Shown: positions 9,301 through 19,000 of the stretch, piece by piece
How the letters are laid out: each line of letters opens with the position of its first letter
Position numbering within the stretch: position 1 is the first letter of the stretch
Assembly (NCBI RefSeq): GCF_002162355.1
Contig: NZ_CP021434.1
Span: 5,138,001 to 5,202,000, forward strand
Direction: 5' to 3'
DNA length: 64,000 nt
Source: Tumebacillus avium
GTDB lineage: Bacteria > Bacillota > Bacilli > Tumebacillales > Tumebacillaceae
Notes under the pieces: generated by a model
Seen by the model: only the letters and a program-made list of their open reading frames with translations
Told to the model about the DNA's origin: nothing
Database searches by the model: none
Position numbers and translations under genes: made by a program

Positions 9301-9957
9301 CTGCTCCCGCTGCCACTCGGCAAAATCGGTGTACTGCAAAGGCACGTCCGGCATTTCCATTCCTTCGTAGTGACGGAGCAGTTCGCCAAAAAACAGCCCC
9401 AGCGACAGGTGATCGCTCACGATATGATGCACGATCAGCAAAAACAGATGCTCCTGCTGATCCGTCTGCCAGCAAAACGCCCGCAGCAAAGGCCCTTTTT
9501 CCAGATCGAACGGCACCTTCACTTCCGCCAAGAGCTGCTCCAGCACTTCCGCTTCCACTCGGCCCCGCACATCGCGCACCACAAGCGGCACCGACAGCTC
9601 GTCGGCCACCACAGCGCGGGGCGCACTGTCAAACTGCGCAAACGTCGTGCGCAGCGCCTCATGCCGCTGTACGATCTTCCCGACGCTTTGCTCCATCCTT
9701 GACAGATCCAAGTCCCCTTTGATCTTCACCACGCTGTACATGTTGTACGCCGGGTCGTTCGGCTCCATCTGCTGGAAGAACCAGATCCGCTCCTGGTCGA
9801 CCGACAGCGGCGCCGGCCCTTCCGAGGTACGGCGCGGAATCGACACTTCCGCTTTGGCCAGCTTGCTGCTGTCGATGTTTTTCGCCTGCAGTTTCTTTTC
9901 CAACAGCGCCCGCTGCTCCGGCGACAGAGCAGCGAGGCGGTCGCTTAAACTTTTCAT
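6310..9957 (-). CDS. NRPS module C-A-T, predicted glycine, with repeat insertion
   Basis: A 1215-residue nonribosomal peptide synthetase module. Order: a short helical N-terminal linker (about 1-45), condensation domain (about 48-450, HHIVSDH at 177-183 with the final Gly of HHxxxDG replaced by His), adenylation domain (about 490-1050), and a carrier domain with the pantetheine Ser at 1138 (GGHSL). I read the A-domain specificity residues as D-I-L-Q-M-G-M-V-W, close to glycine codes; the alignment at position 278 was done by eye. Seven 14-residue repeats sit at about residues 632-731, just before core motif A3. There is no thioesterase after the carrier domain. Its ATG overlaps the upstream gene's stop (ATGA), indicating translational coupling. 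Confidence 0.93.
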   Translation of the reverse strand: MKSLSDRLAALSPEQRALLEKKLQAKNIDSSKLAKAEVSIPRRTSEGPAPLSVDQERIWFFQQMEPNDPAYNMYSVVKIKGDLDLSRMEQSVGKIVQRHEALRTTFAQFDSAPRAVVADELSVPLVVRDVRGRVEAEVLEQLLAEVKVPFDLEKGPLLRAFCWQTDQQEHLFLLIVHHIVSDHLSLGLFFGELLRHYEGMEMPDVPLQYTDFAEWQREQLQGEGSEKLVSYWKEQLADSEFVLNLPTDRPRPAVQTYRGAQVKVPLSKRVMAGVKTLGGKHGVSAFMVTMAAYQALLHRYTGQQDVLVGTPVSLRKQQETQSVIGFFLNTMVIRTEVKPELRGTELLLRTKEASTGAFSHGDMPFGLLLEEIQPKRDLSRSPIFQAMFTYVEGAGGVQELAGLTLEPMEFDGGTAKCDLSLTVMESAAGADVLFEYASDLFDSATIERMAGHYLQLLEGLVQTPELTIGELPMLTEVEQKQLLTGWNQTKVALSPERSLSIQAQFQAQTARTPDAVAVVFGDEELTYAELDSRANALAHHLVTQCGIGPSMRVAILAERSLAMITGLLGILKSGAAYVPLDPTYPAERVAYVLEDAKVQALVTLDKHKASLPAIPDLTVVSLDAIASHRDEATSLREDGTAEEKISTSLREDGTASEKVSTSLREDGTADEKVSTSLGEDGTASEKVSTSLGEDGTASEKVSTSLGEDGTASEKVSTSLGDDGTSVEKNLSSQREDISLGEASVNDLAYMIYTSGSTGKPKGVMVEQGNVANFFWGMDERIQPEEGDVLLASTSYAFDISVLELLWTLTRGIRTVIVADTADLPAQAVKHGVTLLQGTPSLMKMALGNPAAIGALRGVRLLMLGGEALQGTLVKAIREKLPCRIFNMYGPTETTVWSSTYEVQTDTPPVLPIGKPIANTEFYILDPQQQPVPAGVPGELYIGGAGVTRGYFERPDLTGERYVPNPFTGQGRLYRTGDEARWLADGNVEYLGRLDQQVKVRGFRIELGEVEAKLHAHPQVQAAAATAMPDPQGDLRLIGYIVQATGQSAPDSSDLRLFLQAALPDYMVPAAFVTLDALPLTPNGKLDRKALPQPDVLAVSDDTPPQTAVQEVLSQLFCELLGLERVSLSANFFEIGGHSLRATQLVSSLQGIFSVDLTLHRVFDRATILDLEQELHNLAHDPARLETQAKAYLQTGARQVPSQIRALSRPSRRRQT
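7766..8062 (-). repeat. tandem 42-bp repeats inside an NRPS adenylation domain
   Basis: Seven copies of a 42-base unit encode the 14-residue repeat SLGEDGTASEKVST and variants (SLREDGTAEEKIST, SLREDGTADEKVST, SLGDDGTSVEKNLS). The unit keeps frame, so the A domain stays open. Three central copies are identical at protein level, indicating recent expansion. The array lies in the variable loop between the A2 region and the AMP-binding A3 loop (YTSGSTGKPKG). Confidence 0.95.
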
Positions 9958-11432
9958 CGCGCCTGCCCCTCCCCGACCCGCAGCGGCAGGTCGGCCAATT
10001 TTTGCCCCGGATCTTGCAGCACCGCTTCGAGCAGCCGCTCCATATCCCCGGCGATCTCCTCGATCGTCTCCTGCTCAAACAGGTCGGCATTAAACTCCCA
10101 AAATCCTTTGGGCTCCTCATTCGCATCGAGCACTGCAAAGACGATGTCATACTTCGACGTCGACCCGTCGATGTCCAGATCGACGATCGACAACGGCATC
10201 CCTTCCAGCACCTGCACCGTCGGCACATCGACATGCACAAACATCGCCTGAAACACCGGATGACGACTTGGGTCTTCCGGCAGCTCCATCAGATCGACGA
10301 GCATCCCAAACGGAATGTCGGCATGCTTATGCACCGCCACGTTTACGTCCTTCACTTTGTGCAGCAGTTCGCGGAACGTCATGCCCCCGTTCACATCGAC
10401 GCGGAACACGATTGGCGTGAGAAAATACCCGACCGTGCTCTTCACTTCCATCCGCGAGCGGTTCACGTACGGCGTGCCCACAACGATGTCCTCCTGCCCC
10501 GAATAGAGGTGGAGCAGCGCATCATACGCCGCCAAAAACACCATAAACGGCGTCACGCCTTCCGTTTTTGCCAAGAGGTTGATCCCTTGAAAAAGTTCAC
10601 TCGGGAGCCGGAAATGCTTGCGCCGGCCTTCGAAGCTCATTTGCTCCGGACGCGGGTGGTCGGCCGGCAGCTCCAACTGCATCGAAGCCCCCGCCAACTG
10701 CCCTTTCCAGAACGTCGTCAGCTCATCCAAGACCTCGCCCTGCAGGTAGTTCACCTGCCACTCCGCCCAATCGGCATACTGCACCTGCGGCAGAGGCAGT
10801 TGCAGCGGCGTCCCCGTCACATAGCTCATGTAATACTGCAACAGTTCCTTGTCGGTCACCATATAGGTGATCCGGTCGGTGATCAGATGGTGGGTCACCC
10901 ACAGCTTGATGTGCTCTTCCGCATCGAGCTGCAAGAGCTGAATCCGAAATAAAGGCGGCGTCGCCGCATCAAACGGAATCCGCGTCGCTTCCACCATGAT
11001 CCGGTTCGCTTCCGCCCGGCGCTCCTCTGCCGGCAGATGGCGCAGGTCGATCCGCTCCATCTGCACATCCAGCTCCGGCAGCACGACCTGCTTCGGCACA
11101 CCGTCGATCACCCGGAACGCCGTGCGCCACGCTTCATGGCGGCGCACGATCTCCCGGTAAGCGTTCAGCAAAGCGTCCGCATCAAGCGGGCCGCGAATAT
11201 GCTGGGCGTTGTAGTTGTTGTGGCGCGGGTCCTGCGGCGTGGCCTGATAGCTCTCCCACAGGCGCAACTGATCGATCGACAGCGGGCTTGGACCATCATG
11301 TCCGCGCACCGGGATGCGGTCCTGCAACGGGGCGGCTTTTGACACGTCGATGCCTTTTTGTTTCAGAGCCTGCTCCAGCAGTTTGCGCTTTTCCGGCGGC
11401 AAGGCAGCCAGGCGTTTTTGCAAGTCATCCAT
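9954..11432 (-). CDS. stand-alone NRPS condensation domain protein
   Basis: A 492-residue protein made of one condensation domain after a 45-residue helical linker (LAALPPEKRKLLEQALKQKG), which resembles the linker on the next protein and probably docks carrier proteins. The active-site motif is HHLITDR at 181-187: both His and the Asp are kept, but the last Gly of HHxxxDG is Arg. No A or T domain follows. It sits between the PKS and the final C-A-T module, giving two condensation domains in a row. It could condense, fold or tether the polyketide intermediate, or be a relic. The start has GAGGGAGGA upstream; the gene overlaps the next by four bases. Confidence 0.9.
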   Translation of the reverse strand: MDDLQKRLAALPPEKRKLLEQALKQKGIDVSKAAPLQDRIPVRGHDGPSPLSIDQLRLWESYQATPQDPRHNNYNAQHIRGPLDADALLNAYREIVRRHEAWRTAFRVIDGVPKQVVLPELDVQMERIDLRHLPAEERRAEANRIMVEATRIPFDAATPPLFRIQLLQLDAEEHIKLWVTHHLITDRITYMVTDKELLQYYMSYVTGTPLQLPLPQVQYADWAEWQVNYLQGEVLDELTTFWKGQLAGASMQLELPADHPRPEQMSFEGRRKHFRLPSELFQGINLLAKTEGVTPFMVFLAAYDALLHLYSGQEDIVVGTPYVNRSRMEVKSTVGYFLTPIVFRVDVNGGMTFRELLHKVKDVNVAVHKHADIPFGMLVDLMELPEDPSRHPVFQAMFVHVDVPTVQVLEGMPLSIVDLDIDGSTSKYDIVFAVLDANEEPKGFWEFNADLFEQETIEEIAGDMERLLEAVLQDPGQKLADLPLRVGEGQAR

Positions 11433-11447
11433 CGTTGTTCCTCCCTC

Positions 11448-14400
11448 TTACTGCTCGCTGAGCAATCTCGCTGTCACTTCGTCCAGGTCGAGGTCTTCAA
11501 TCTCGCCGAGCAGACGCTCCAGTTCGTCAAGCTCATCCTGCGCCAGCCCCGTCTGCGCCACGCGCTCGGCAAGTCCAGCGATCGTCGGCGCCGCGAAGAA
11601 CTCATCCATCGGCAGCTCGACCATAAACTCCTGGCGAATCCGCGCGACCAGCTGAATCGCCAACAGCGAGTTGCCGCCCAGTTCAAAGAAGTTGTCGAGC
11701 ACAGACACCGAGCCGACCCCAAACAGCTCGCCAAGGATGCCGGCGATCTTCTCTTCCGTCTCATTGCGCGGCGCGACATAATCGGCATCGCCTTCCTTGC
11801 GCAACGATGCATCCACACCGCCTTGGGAAAACGCGCCCATCGTGTACGCCTGCTGGTTGTCGATCACGGCGTGCAGGTCTTGTGTGGACACGATCACCTG
11901 CGACAAGCCGCTGCCGAGCACGGCCGCCAGCGCTGCCATGCCTTCTGCCCGCGTCATGCCAAATTCTTCGCGCATCTGCTTCATGTGCGCCTGCACCGCC
12001 GGGTTGTTTTCCATCCGCTCTTCCAGCCAGGTCTCCCACTTCCAAATGCTCCAGTCGATGGCAAAGGTGCGGGTGCCATGTGCTGTGTTGCAACGGGCCA
12101 GCCGGTCGAGGAACAAGCTCGCCGCCGCATTTTCCAGTGCGCCCAAGCCGCCGACAACGCCTGTCGTCGAAGAGAACAGCACAACAAATTCCAGCTCCTC
12201 GCCTGCCAGCGCCGCATCTAAAGCCAGCGCCCCTTTGACTTTCTCATCCAGTCCGGCGGCGATCGCATCCGGCGTTTTGAACTGCATCATGCCCATCCCG
12301 CGGTTCCCCGCCGCATGGAACACCCCGTTCAATCCGCCAAATTGCGCCCGGGTCTGCCCGATCACCGCTTGCATCTGCCCCAGTTGGGTGATGTCCGCGC
12401 TGATGCAGAGCAGGTCGGCCGAGCTGCCCAGATGCAGCTCCACCGCCGCGAGCTCCTCCTCGGCTGCCACATGAACCACCTTTGCGCCCACCGTTTGCAA
12501 CAGGTGCCGGGTCAACTGCAGAGCGGTATCCTCCGCACCGCCGGTGACCAGATAGACCGCGCCTTGGCGCAGTGCTCTGCCGCGCTTGGAAGCATGGAGC
12601 AGGGCCGTTTTTTCCAAAGTCTGCACAAAACGCGTGTGCCCGCGATAGGCGACATGCTCTTCTGTCGCTTGGGACAACAGCTCTTCTGCCGCCTGCTCCA
12701 CGCAATCGGCCGCCTGCGGTGCGTCCGCGTACGGCAGGTTGAGGTCGAGCGTGCGGATCGAAAGCGCCGGGTACTCCTGCGGGATCACTTTGCAGGCGCC
12801 AAGCAGTGTCGCGCGCTCCGGCGCAAACACTTCGCCGCCCGTCACTTCCTGCAGGTTGTTGGTGATCACGGTGATCTCGACAGGTTCCGTCCAGCCTTGA
12901 TCGGTGATCGCCTGTGCCAGATAGACCAGCGAGTGCAGACCGCGCTCCTGTGCCGCTTCCAAGCGGTCGAGCCCGGTGTCGCTGTCATCCAGCTCGGAGA
13001 GTGCGCCAAAATGCGCGATGCGCTCCGGCATCTGCCCGGCCAGTTGGAGTTCCTTGAGCAGTTCGCCGTATTGCTCGCGGCTGCGCAGGTCGAGGCCGTA
13101 TACGTTGTCTTCCAGACGGGAGAAATGATCATCAGCCATCACCGCGACCACTTCCTGCCCTTCCGCCGTCAATTCCTTGACCACTTCCGCGCCAAATCCG
13201 GCATCGTCGAGGAACACCAGCCAGCGCTTCGGCGCTTCCAGTGCCGCAGCGGTCAGATGGCCTTGCTTCCAGACCGGCACGTAGTACCAGTCGGCGACGT
13301 TTTTCTGTTTCGCCAGCGACGGTTTCGATGTGCCCGGCACGCCCGGCTGCAGCATGTAGGACTTGCCTTCAAACGGATAGGTCGGCAGCGGCACGCGCAG
13401 GCGCTGTTCCGCTTCGCCGTACAGCGAGTTCCAGTCGATGTCCACACCGGACACCCAGAGCTGGCCGACAGCACGCAGCCATGCTTTTGCATCATGCAGC
13501 TCTTCATTGCGGTGGCGCAAGGTGGCGATGGTGTACGCTTTGCCTTGCACAGCCATCGCGGTCTGTTTGACCATCTTGCCCAGCGCGTTGCCTGGCCCGA
13601 CTTCGAGATAGACGTGCGATGCGTTGCCGAGCAGTTCCTGCACGTTGTCGGCAAAGCGCACCGCTTCCCGCAGGTGGGTCACCCAATACGCCGGATCGGT
13701 CGCCTGTTCTGCCGTGATCCACGTGCCGCTGACATTGGAGAGGTATGGCAGTTGCGGGGCGTTCAGTTTGACCTTTTTGACTTTTGCCAAAAACGCTGCC
13801 AGCATCGGCTCCATCATCGCAGAGTGGAAAGCATGCGAGGTTTCCAGACGGCGCGAAGAGATGTTTTGCTGCTCCAGTTCCGCTTCGAACGCCGCCACCG
13901 CCTCATGCTCGCCCGACACCACACAGGCGTTTGGCCCGTTGACGGCGGCGAGGGACAGATTGGCCGGCAGGATCGCACGCAGTTTTTCTTCGGAGAGAAT
14001 CACGGCGAGCATCGAACCGCTTGGCAGTTCTTGCATCATCGCACCGCGTGCCGCGACCAGCTCCAAAGCCGCTTCCAGCGTAAACACGCCAGCGAGGCAA
14101 GCAGCCACGTATTCGCCGATCGAGTGGCCGAGCATCGCTTTCGGAGAGATGCCTTTGGCCTGCCACAGCTGGGCCAGCGCGTATTCGATCACGAACAGGG
14201 CGGGTTGAGTCAACCGGGTCTGGGTCAGCTGTTCCTGCGCAGCCGCTTCCTGACCTTGCGCCGGGTAGAGCACGGTGCGCAGATCGAGGCCGAGGTGCGG
14301 CGTCAACAGTTCAGCGGCACGGTCGACATGGTCGCGGAACACCGCTTCTGCCTGATACAGATCGCGGCCCATGTTGACATACTGCGCCCCTTGGCCCGGG

Positions 14401-16010
14401 AACAGGAAGACGACCGAGCACTCCAGCTCTTCCTCGCCTGCCGCAAGCGAACCGCTACCAGTCAACGCATCGTCAGAGGTGAGCAGCAGAGTGGCCGCTT
14501 CTTCCGGGCTGCTTGCGACGGCAAACTTGCGGTGCGAGAACGCTTTGCGCCCTTTTTGCAGCGTGTACGCCACGTCGGCCAACGCCTGCTCAGCGTGCGT
14601 TTCCAGATGCGCTTGCAGATTCTGGGCTGCTGTCTCCAGCGCGGAAGAGGTCTTCGCGGAGAGGACAAGCAGTTGATGTTCAGAGTTCGCAGCCGAAACT
14701 TCCACTTGCGGCGCTTCTTCCAGCACCACATGCGCGTTGGTGCCGCCGATGCCGAAGGAGGAGACCCCGGCGCGGCGCGGGCCATCCGACTGCCACTCTT
14801 TCAGCTCGTGGTTCACATAGAACGGCGAAGAGGCGAACGGGATGCCCGGGTTGCCTTTTTCAAAATGCAGGGACGGCGGCAGTTGCTTGTGCTTGAGCGC
14901 CATCACCGTTTTGATCAGCCCGGCCACACCGGCCGCTGCGTCGGCGTGCCCGATGTTCGACTTGACCGAGCCAAGCGCGCAGAACTGCTCGCGGTCCGTT
15001 TTGTTGCGGAACACTTGGGTCAGCGCCGCCACTTCAATCGGGTCGCCCAAGACGGTCGCCGTGCCATGCGCTTCCACATAGCTGATCGAGTCCGGTTCCA
15101 CGCCCGCCATCAGCTGTGCCTGCGCGATCGCCTGCGCCTGCCCGTCGGTGCTTGGCGCGGTGTAGCCGACTTTCATCGAGCCGTCGTTGTTGATCGCCGT
15201 GCCTTTGATCACCGCATGGATCGTGTCGCCGTCGGCCAGCGCATCTTCCAGCCGCTTCAGGACGACCACGCCAACGCCTTCGCCCGGCACGGTGCCTTTT
15301 GCCGCTTCGTCAAACGTGCGGCAATGTCCGTCCAGCGACATGATGCCGCCTTCCTGATAGAGGTAGCCTTGCTTTTGCGGAAGCGTCACCGCAGCCCCCC
15401 CTGCCAGCGCCATGTCGCACTCGTACATCAGCAGGCTTTGGCAGGCTTGGTGCACCGCGACCAGCCCTGTCGAGCAGGCGGTGAGTACCGTCGCCGCCGG
15501 GCCGGTCAGGTTGAGCTTGTAAGACACGCGCGTCGCCAAAAAGTCGCGCGAGACGCCCATCAACGCCTGCAGCGGCCCCATCGCCGCCACCACATCCTGA
15601 TTGGCGGCGAGGTACATCGTCTCGTGGCGGTTGCTCGCCGCACCGCCAAAGACGCCAATCGCTCCAGCATAGCGCTCCGCATCATAACCGGCGTGCTCCA
15701 GCGCTCCCCAAGCCGCTTCCAAAAAGACGCGCTGCTGCGGGTCGGTGATCTCCGCCTCACGCGGGGTGTAGCCAAAGAACTCGGCGTCAAAACGGTCCGC
15801 ACCGGCCAGCACGCCGCCGCGCTTCACGTAGTTCGGGTGCTGCAGCAATTGCTCCGAGACCAGAGCCGCTTTTAACTCCTCATCGGTAAAGGTGGAAATC
15901 GACTCCACCCCGTTTTTCAGATTCTCCCAAAATGCGTCCACATTCTCAGCGCCGGGAAACCGCCCCGACATGCCGATGATCGCAATTCCTTCCATCAACG
16001 CGTTGCTCAT
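11448..16010 (-). CDS. type I polyketide synthase KS-AT-KR(inactive)-ACP
   Basis: A 1520-residue PKS module. KS (about 5-430) has Cys179 in TACSTG plus EAHGTAT and NIGHADAAAG, so the Cys-His-His set is complete. AT (about 530-830) has GHSIGE with Ser630, and the HAFH motif points to malonyl-CoA. A KR-like region (about 1080-1330) is degenerate: the NADPH loop reads TGGAEDTA instead of TGGxGxxG, and the catalytic Tyr position is Asn1294 (GALENAAAS). ACP Ser1448 lies in GGNSL. A charged tail (DELDELERLLGEIEDLDLDE) may be a docking helix. If KR is dead, one malonyl unit is added and the beta-ketone is kept. RBS GGAGAGG precedes the start. Confidence 0.94.
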   Translation of the reverse strand: MSNALMEGIAIIGMSGRFPGAENVDAFWENLKNGVESISTFTDEELKAALVSEQLLQHPNYVKRGGVLAGADRFDAEFFGYTPREAEITDPQQRVFLEAAWGALEHAGYDAERYAGAIGVFGGAASNRHETMYLAANQDVVAAMGPLQALMGVSRDFLATRVSYKLNLTGPAATVLTACSTGLVAVHQACQSLLMYECDMALAGGAAVTLPQKQGYLYQEGGIMSLDGHCRTFDEAAKGTVPGEGVGVVVLKRLEDALADGDTIHAVIKGTAINNDGSMKVGYTAPSTDGQAQAIAQAQLMAGVEPDSISYVEAHGTATVLGDPIEVAALTQVFRNKTDREQFCALGSVKSNIGHADAAAGVAGLIKTVMALKHKQLPPSLHFEKGNPGIPFASSPFYVNHELKEWQSDGPRRAGVSSFGIGGTNAHVVLEEAPQVEVSAANSEHQLLVLSAKTSSALETAAQNLQAHLETHAEQALADVAYTLQKGRKAFSHRKFAVASSPEEAATLLLTSDDALTGSGSLAAGEEELECSVVFLFPGQGAQYVNMGRDLYQAEAVFRDHVDRAAELLTPHLGLDLRTVLYPAQGQEAAAQEQLTQTRLTQPALFVIEYALAQLWQAKGISPKAMLGHSIGEYVAACLAGVFTLEAALELVAARGAMMQELPSGSMLAVILSEEKLRAILPANLSLAAVNGPNACVVSGEHEAVAAFEAELEQQNISSRRLETSHAFHSAMMEPMLAAFLAKVKKVKLNAPQLPYLSNVSGTWITAEQATDPAYWVTHLREAVRFADNVQELLGNASHVYLEVGPGNALGKMVKQTAMAVQGKAYTIATLRHRNEELHDAKAWLRAVGQLWVSGVDIDWNSLYGEAEQRLRVPLPTYPFEGKSYMLQPGVPGTSKPSLAKQKNVADWYYVPVWKQGHLTAAALEAPKRWLVFLDDAGFGAEVVKELTAEGQEVVAVMADDHFSRLEDNVYGLDLRSREQYGELLKELQLAGQMPERIAHFGALSELDDSDTGLDRLEAAQERGLHSLVYLAQAITDQGWTEPVEITVITNNLQEVTGGEVFAPERATLLGACKVIPQEYPALSIRTLDLNLPYADAPQAADCVEQAAEELLSQATEEHVAYRGHTRFVQTLEKTALLHASKRGRALRQGAVYLVTGGAEDTALQLTRHLLQTVGAKVVHVAAEEELAAVELHLGSSADLLCISADITQLGQMQAVIGQTRAQFGGLNGVFHAAGNRGMGMMQFKTPDAIAAGLDEKVKGALALDAALAGEELEFVVLFSSTTGVVGGLGALENAAASLFLDRLARCNTAHGTRTFAIDWSIWKWETWLEERMENNPAVQAHMKQMREEFGMTRAEGMAALAAVLGSGLSQVIVSTQDLHAVIDNQQAYTMGAFSQGGVDASLRKEGDADYVAPRNETEEKIAGILGELFGVGSVSVLDNFFELGGNSLLAIQLVARIRQEFMVELPMDEFFAAPTIAGLAERVAQTGLAQDELDELERLLGEIEDLDLDEVTARLLSEQ

Positions 16011-16013
16011 GGC

Positions 16014-19000
16014 TTATCCTCTCCTGCCTTTCATCATCTGTTTGCGCCGTGCGAGCATCTCTTTTTGTTTCTCGACGCGGTTCTCGACCTCTTCAAAATC
16101 GGGCTGTTCGACCGTCTCCACCGCCAGAAACGCCGCCAGCGTATGGATCGTCGGATGACGGAACAGCTCGACGACGGTCAGCTCTTTATGCGGGAACTGG
16201 GGGACCAGTTGCTTGTGCAGTTGCAAGATCAGCAGCGAATCGCCGCCCAGATCGAAGAAATTATCATGAATCCCGACCCGCTCCACGCCGAGCAGCTTCG
16301 ACCACACCTCGACCAGTTGCCGCTCGATCTCATTTTGCGGGGCTTGGTAGCTGGCATCTGCTGTGCTTGGCGCAACAGCAGGTGCGGGCAATGCGTTGCG
16401 GTCGACTTTGCCGCTTGGAGTCAGCGGAAGTTGTTCGAGCGCAGTAAACGCCGACGGCACCATGTAGTCGGGCAGCTTTTCACGCAGGAAGTTGCGCCAC
16501 TCGGCCGGGCCGGTCGCACTGCCTTGCTGCGGCACGACATAAGCTGCCAAACGCTTGCCGCCGGGCAGGTCGCCGCGTGCGGTGACGACCGCTTCCCGGA
16601 TGTCGGCGTGCTGGGCCAGCGCCGCTTCGATCTCGCCCAGTTCGATCCGAAAACCGCGGATCTTCACCTGATGATCGAGGCGTCCAAGATATTCGATCGT
16701 CCCGTCCGGCAAGCGCCGTCCAACATCGCCCGTCTTGTACAGCCGCCCGTACGGACTGTCGACAAAACGTTCCTTGGTCAAATCCTCACGCTGCAGATAC
16801 CCATGCGCCACCGCGCGTCCGCCAAGGCAGATCTCGCCTTTGACCCCAAGCGGCACCGGCTGCATCCGCGCATCCAAGATCAGGACGCTGGCGTTGTCGA
16901 TCGGCAGGCCCAGCGTCGGCAGTACCGGCCACTGTTCTGCCGCGCCTTCGAGGCGAAGCGAAGTGACGACGTGCGTTTCGGTCGGTCCGTATTGGTTATA
17001 CAAAAGGCAGTCCGGGTGCCGTGTAAAGAACTCGCGCACGACCGGCGTGATCTGGAGCTGTTCGCCTGCCGTCATCACTTCTTTCAGCTCGGGCAGTTGG
17101 ATATTCTGCTCCACGCAGACTTCCGCGACATGCTGCAGCGCAACAAACGGCATGAACAAACGCTCGACACCCTGTTCGCGCACCAGATACGGCAGCCCGG
17201 TCAGGTCTTTGCGCGCCATCTCCGGGATCAGCACCAGCGTCCCGCCTGCAGAGAGCGTGGCGAAGATCTCCTGGAACGACACGTCAAAATTGAGCGAGGT
17301 GAACTGCAAAGTCTTGGCCTGCGGGTGACGAGCATCGCGCAATTGCCAGTCGATCAGGTTCACCACCGCACGGCCCGGCATCGCGACGCCTTTCGGAACG
17401 CCAGTCGAGCCGGAGGTGTAGAGGACGTAGACGAGATTTTCCTGAGTCAGCCTATAATCGGGATTCTCCACGCTCGCTTCTGCCCACAGCGCCCGGTCGC
17501 GTTCGACGTCGACGACGGTGGTTAGCGAGGCTTCCCAGTCGGTGCCGCTCTGGTTGGTGAGCAGGATCGACAGCTGCGATTCCTGCACGATCCGCTCCAA
17601 GCGTTCCTTCGGATACGCCGGGTCGAGCGGCACATAACATCCGCCCGCCTTCAAGATCGCGAGCAGCCCGGCGATCATCTCCGGCGACCGCTCCATCGAG
17701 ATCCCCACCGGCACATCCGCCCCAACGCCAAGCGTTTGCAGGTGCCGCGCCAGGCGGTTCGCTTCTTCATTCAGTTCGCGGTAGGTCAAAATTCGTTCAT
17801 CCATCACCACAGCAACAGCATCCGGCGTCTTTGCCGCTTGCAGTTCAAACATCTCTTGCAAAAGCTGCTCAGAGGCAGATTGCGTGGTTGTGTGGTGCGT
17901 GACCTCAGTCGTTTCCAGTTCGGAAAGCAACCCAATCTCCCCGACCGTCACATCCGGCTCACGAACAGCCTTGCTGACAAGCGTCTCAAAATGCCCGATC
18001 ATCCGGCTCATCGTCGCTTCATCGAACAGATCGGTGTTATACTCCCACGTCCCGACGAGCTCCCCGTCCGCTTCGGCCATCGAGACGAGCAGATCGAACT
18101 TCGCCGTGCGCCCTTCCAGTTCCACCGGCTCCAGGGTCAGGCCGGGCAGAGCGACTTTTTCCACATGGGCATTCTGCAGGACAAACATCGCCTGAAACAG
18201 CGGCGACGCGCTGACATTGCGCTCCGGCTGCAGCTCTTTGACCAGCATTTCAAACGGCACATCCTGATGGGCATACGCTTCCAAGGCCGTCTTGCGCACC
18301 TGTGCGACCAGCTCTGCGAACTTCGGGTTTCCCGACAGGTCGCTGCGCAGCACCAGCGTGTTCACGAAGAATCCGATCATCGCTTCGACTTCCTCTTGAT
18401 TGCGCCCGGCAATCGGCGTGCCGACCACGATGTCCTCCTGCCCCGAATAGCGGTGCAACAACGTCACAAATCCGCCGATCAGCGTCATAAACAGCGTCGC
18501 CTGCTGCTCCGTGCTCCACGCCTTCAGCCCTGCGGTCAGCTCCCGGCCAAAGCGGAACGGCAGCATCGCGCCAGCATACGTCTGCACCGGCGGACGAGGA
18601 CGGTCGGTCGGCAATTCCAGCAACGGCAGTTCACCGCCGAGCTGTTTCTTCCAATATAAAAGCTGCTCATGAAGCACCTCGCCCGACAGCCATGCCCGCT
18701 GCCATGCGGCATAATCGGCATACTGCACGACAGGCTCCGGCAGTTCCCCGCCGATGTACAGCGCCGTCAGCTCCCGAATGAACACGCCCACCGACCAGCC
18801 GTCAAACACGATGTGGTGGAAGTTCAGCATCAGCACATGCTCTTCCCCGCTCAGCTTCAGCAAGGAATAGCGCACCAACGGCCCTGTTTGCAGATCGAAC
18901 GGCGTTTCCGCCTCCGCCTGCACCAGCCGCTTCCATTCGCACTCCTGCGCTGCGGCATCGAGCCCGCTCAGATCGGTCACCACAAGCGGCGTCCAACCGC

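Noticed and set aside
12315..15875. 1186-residue plus-strand ORF opposite the PKS gene
   Set aside because: It is a GC-rich antisense shadow with His/Arg/Gln-biased composition and no domain; the PKS on the minus strand has complete KS, AT and ACP motifs.
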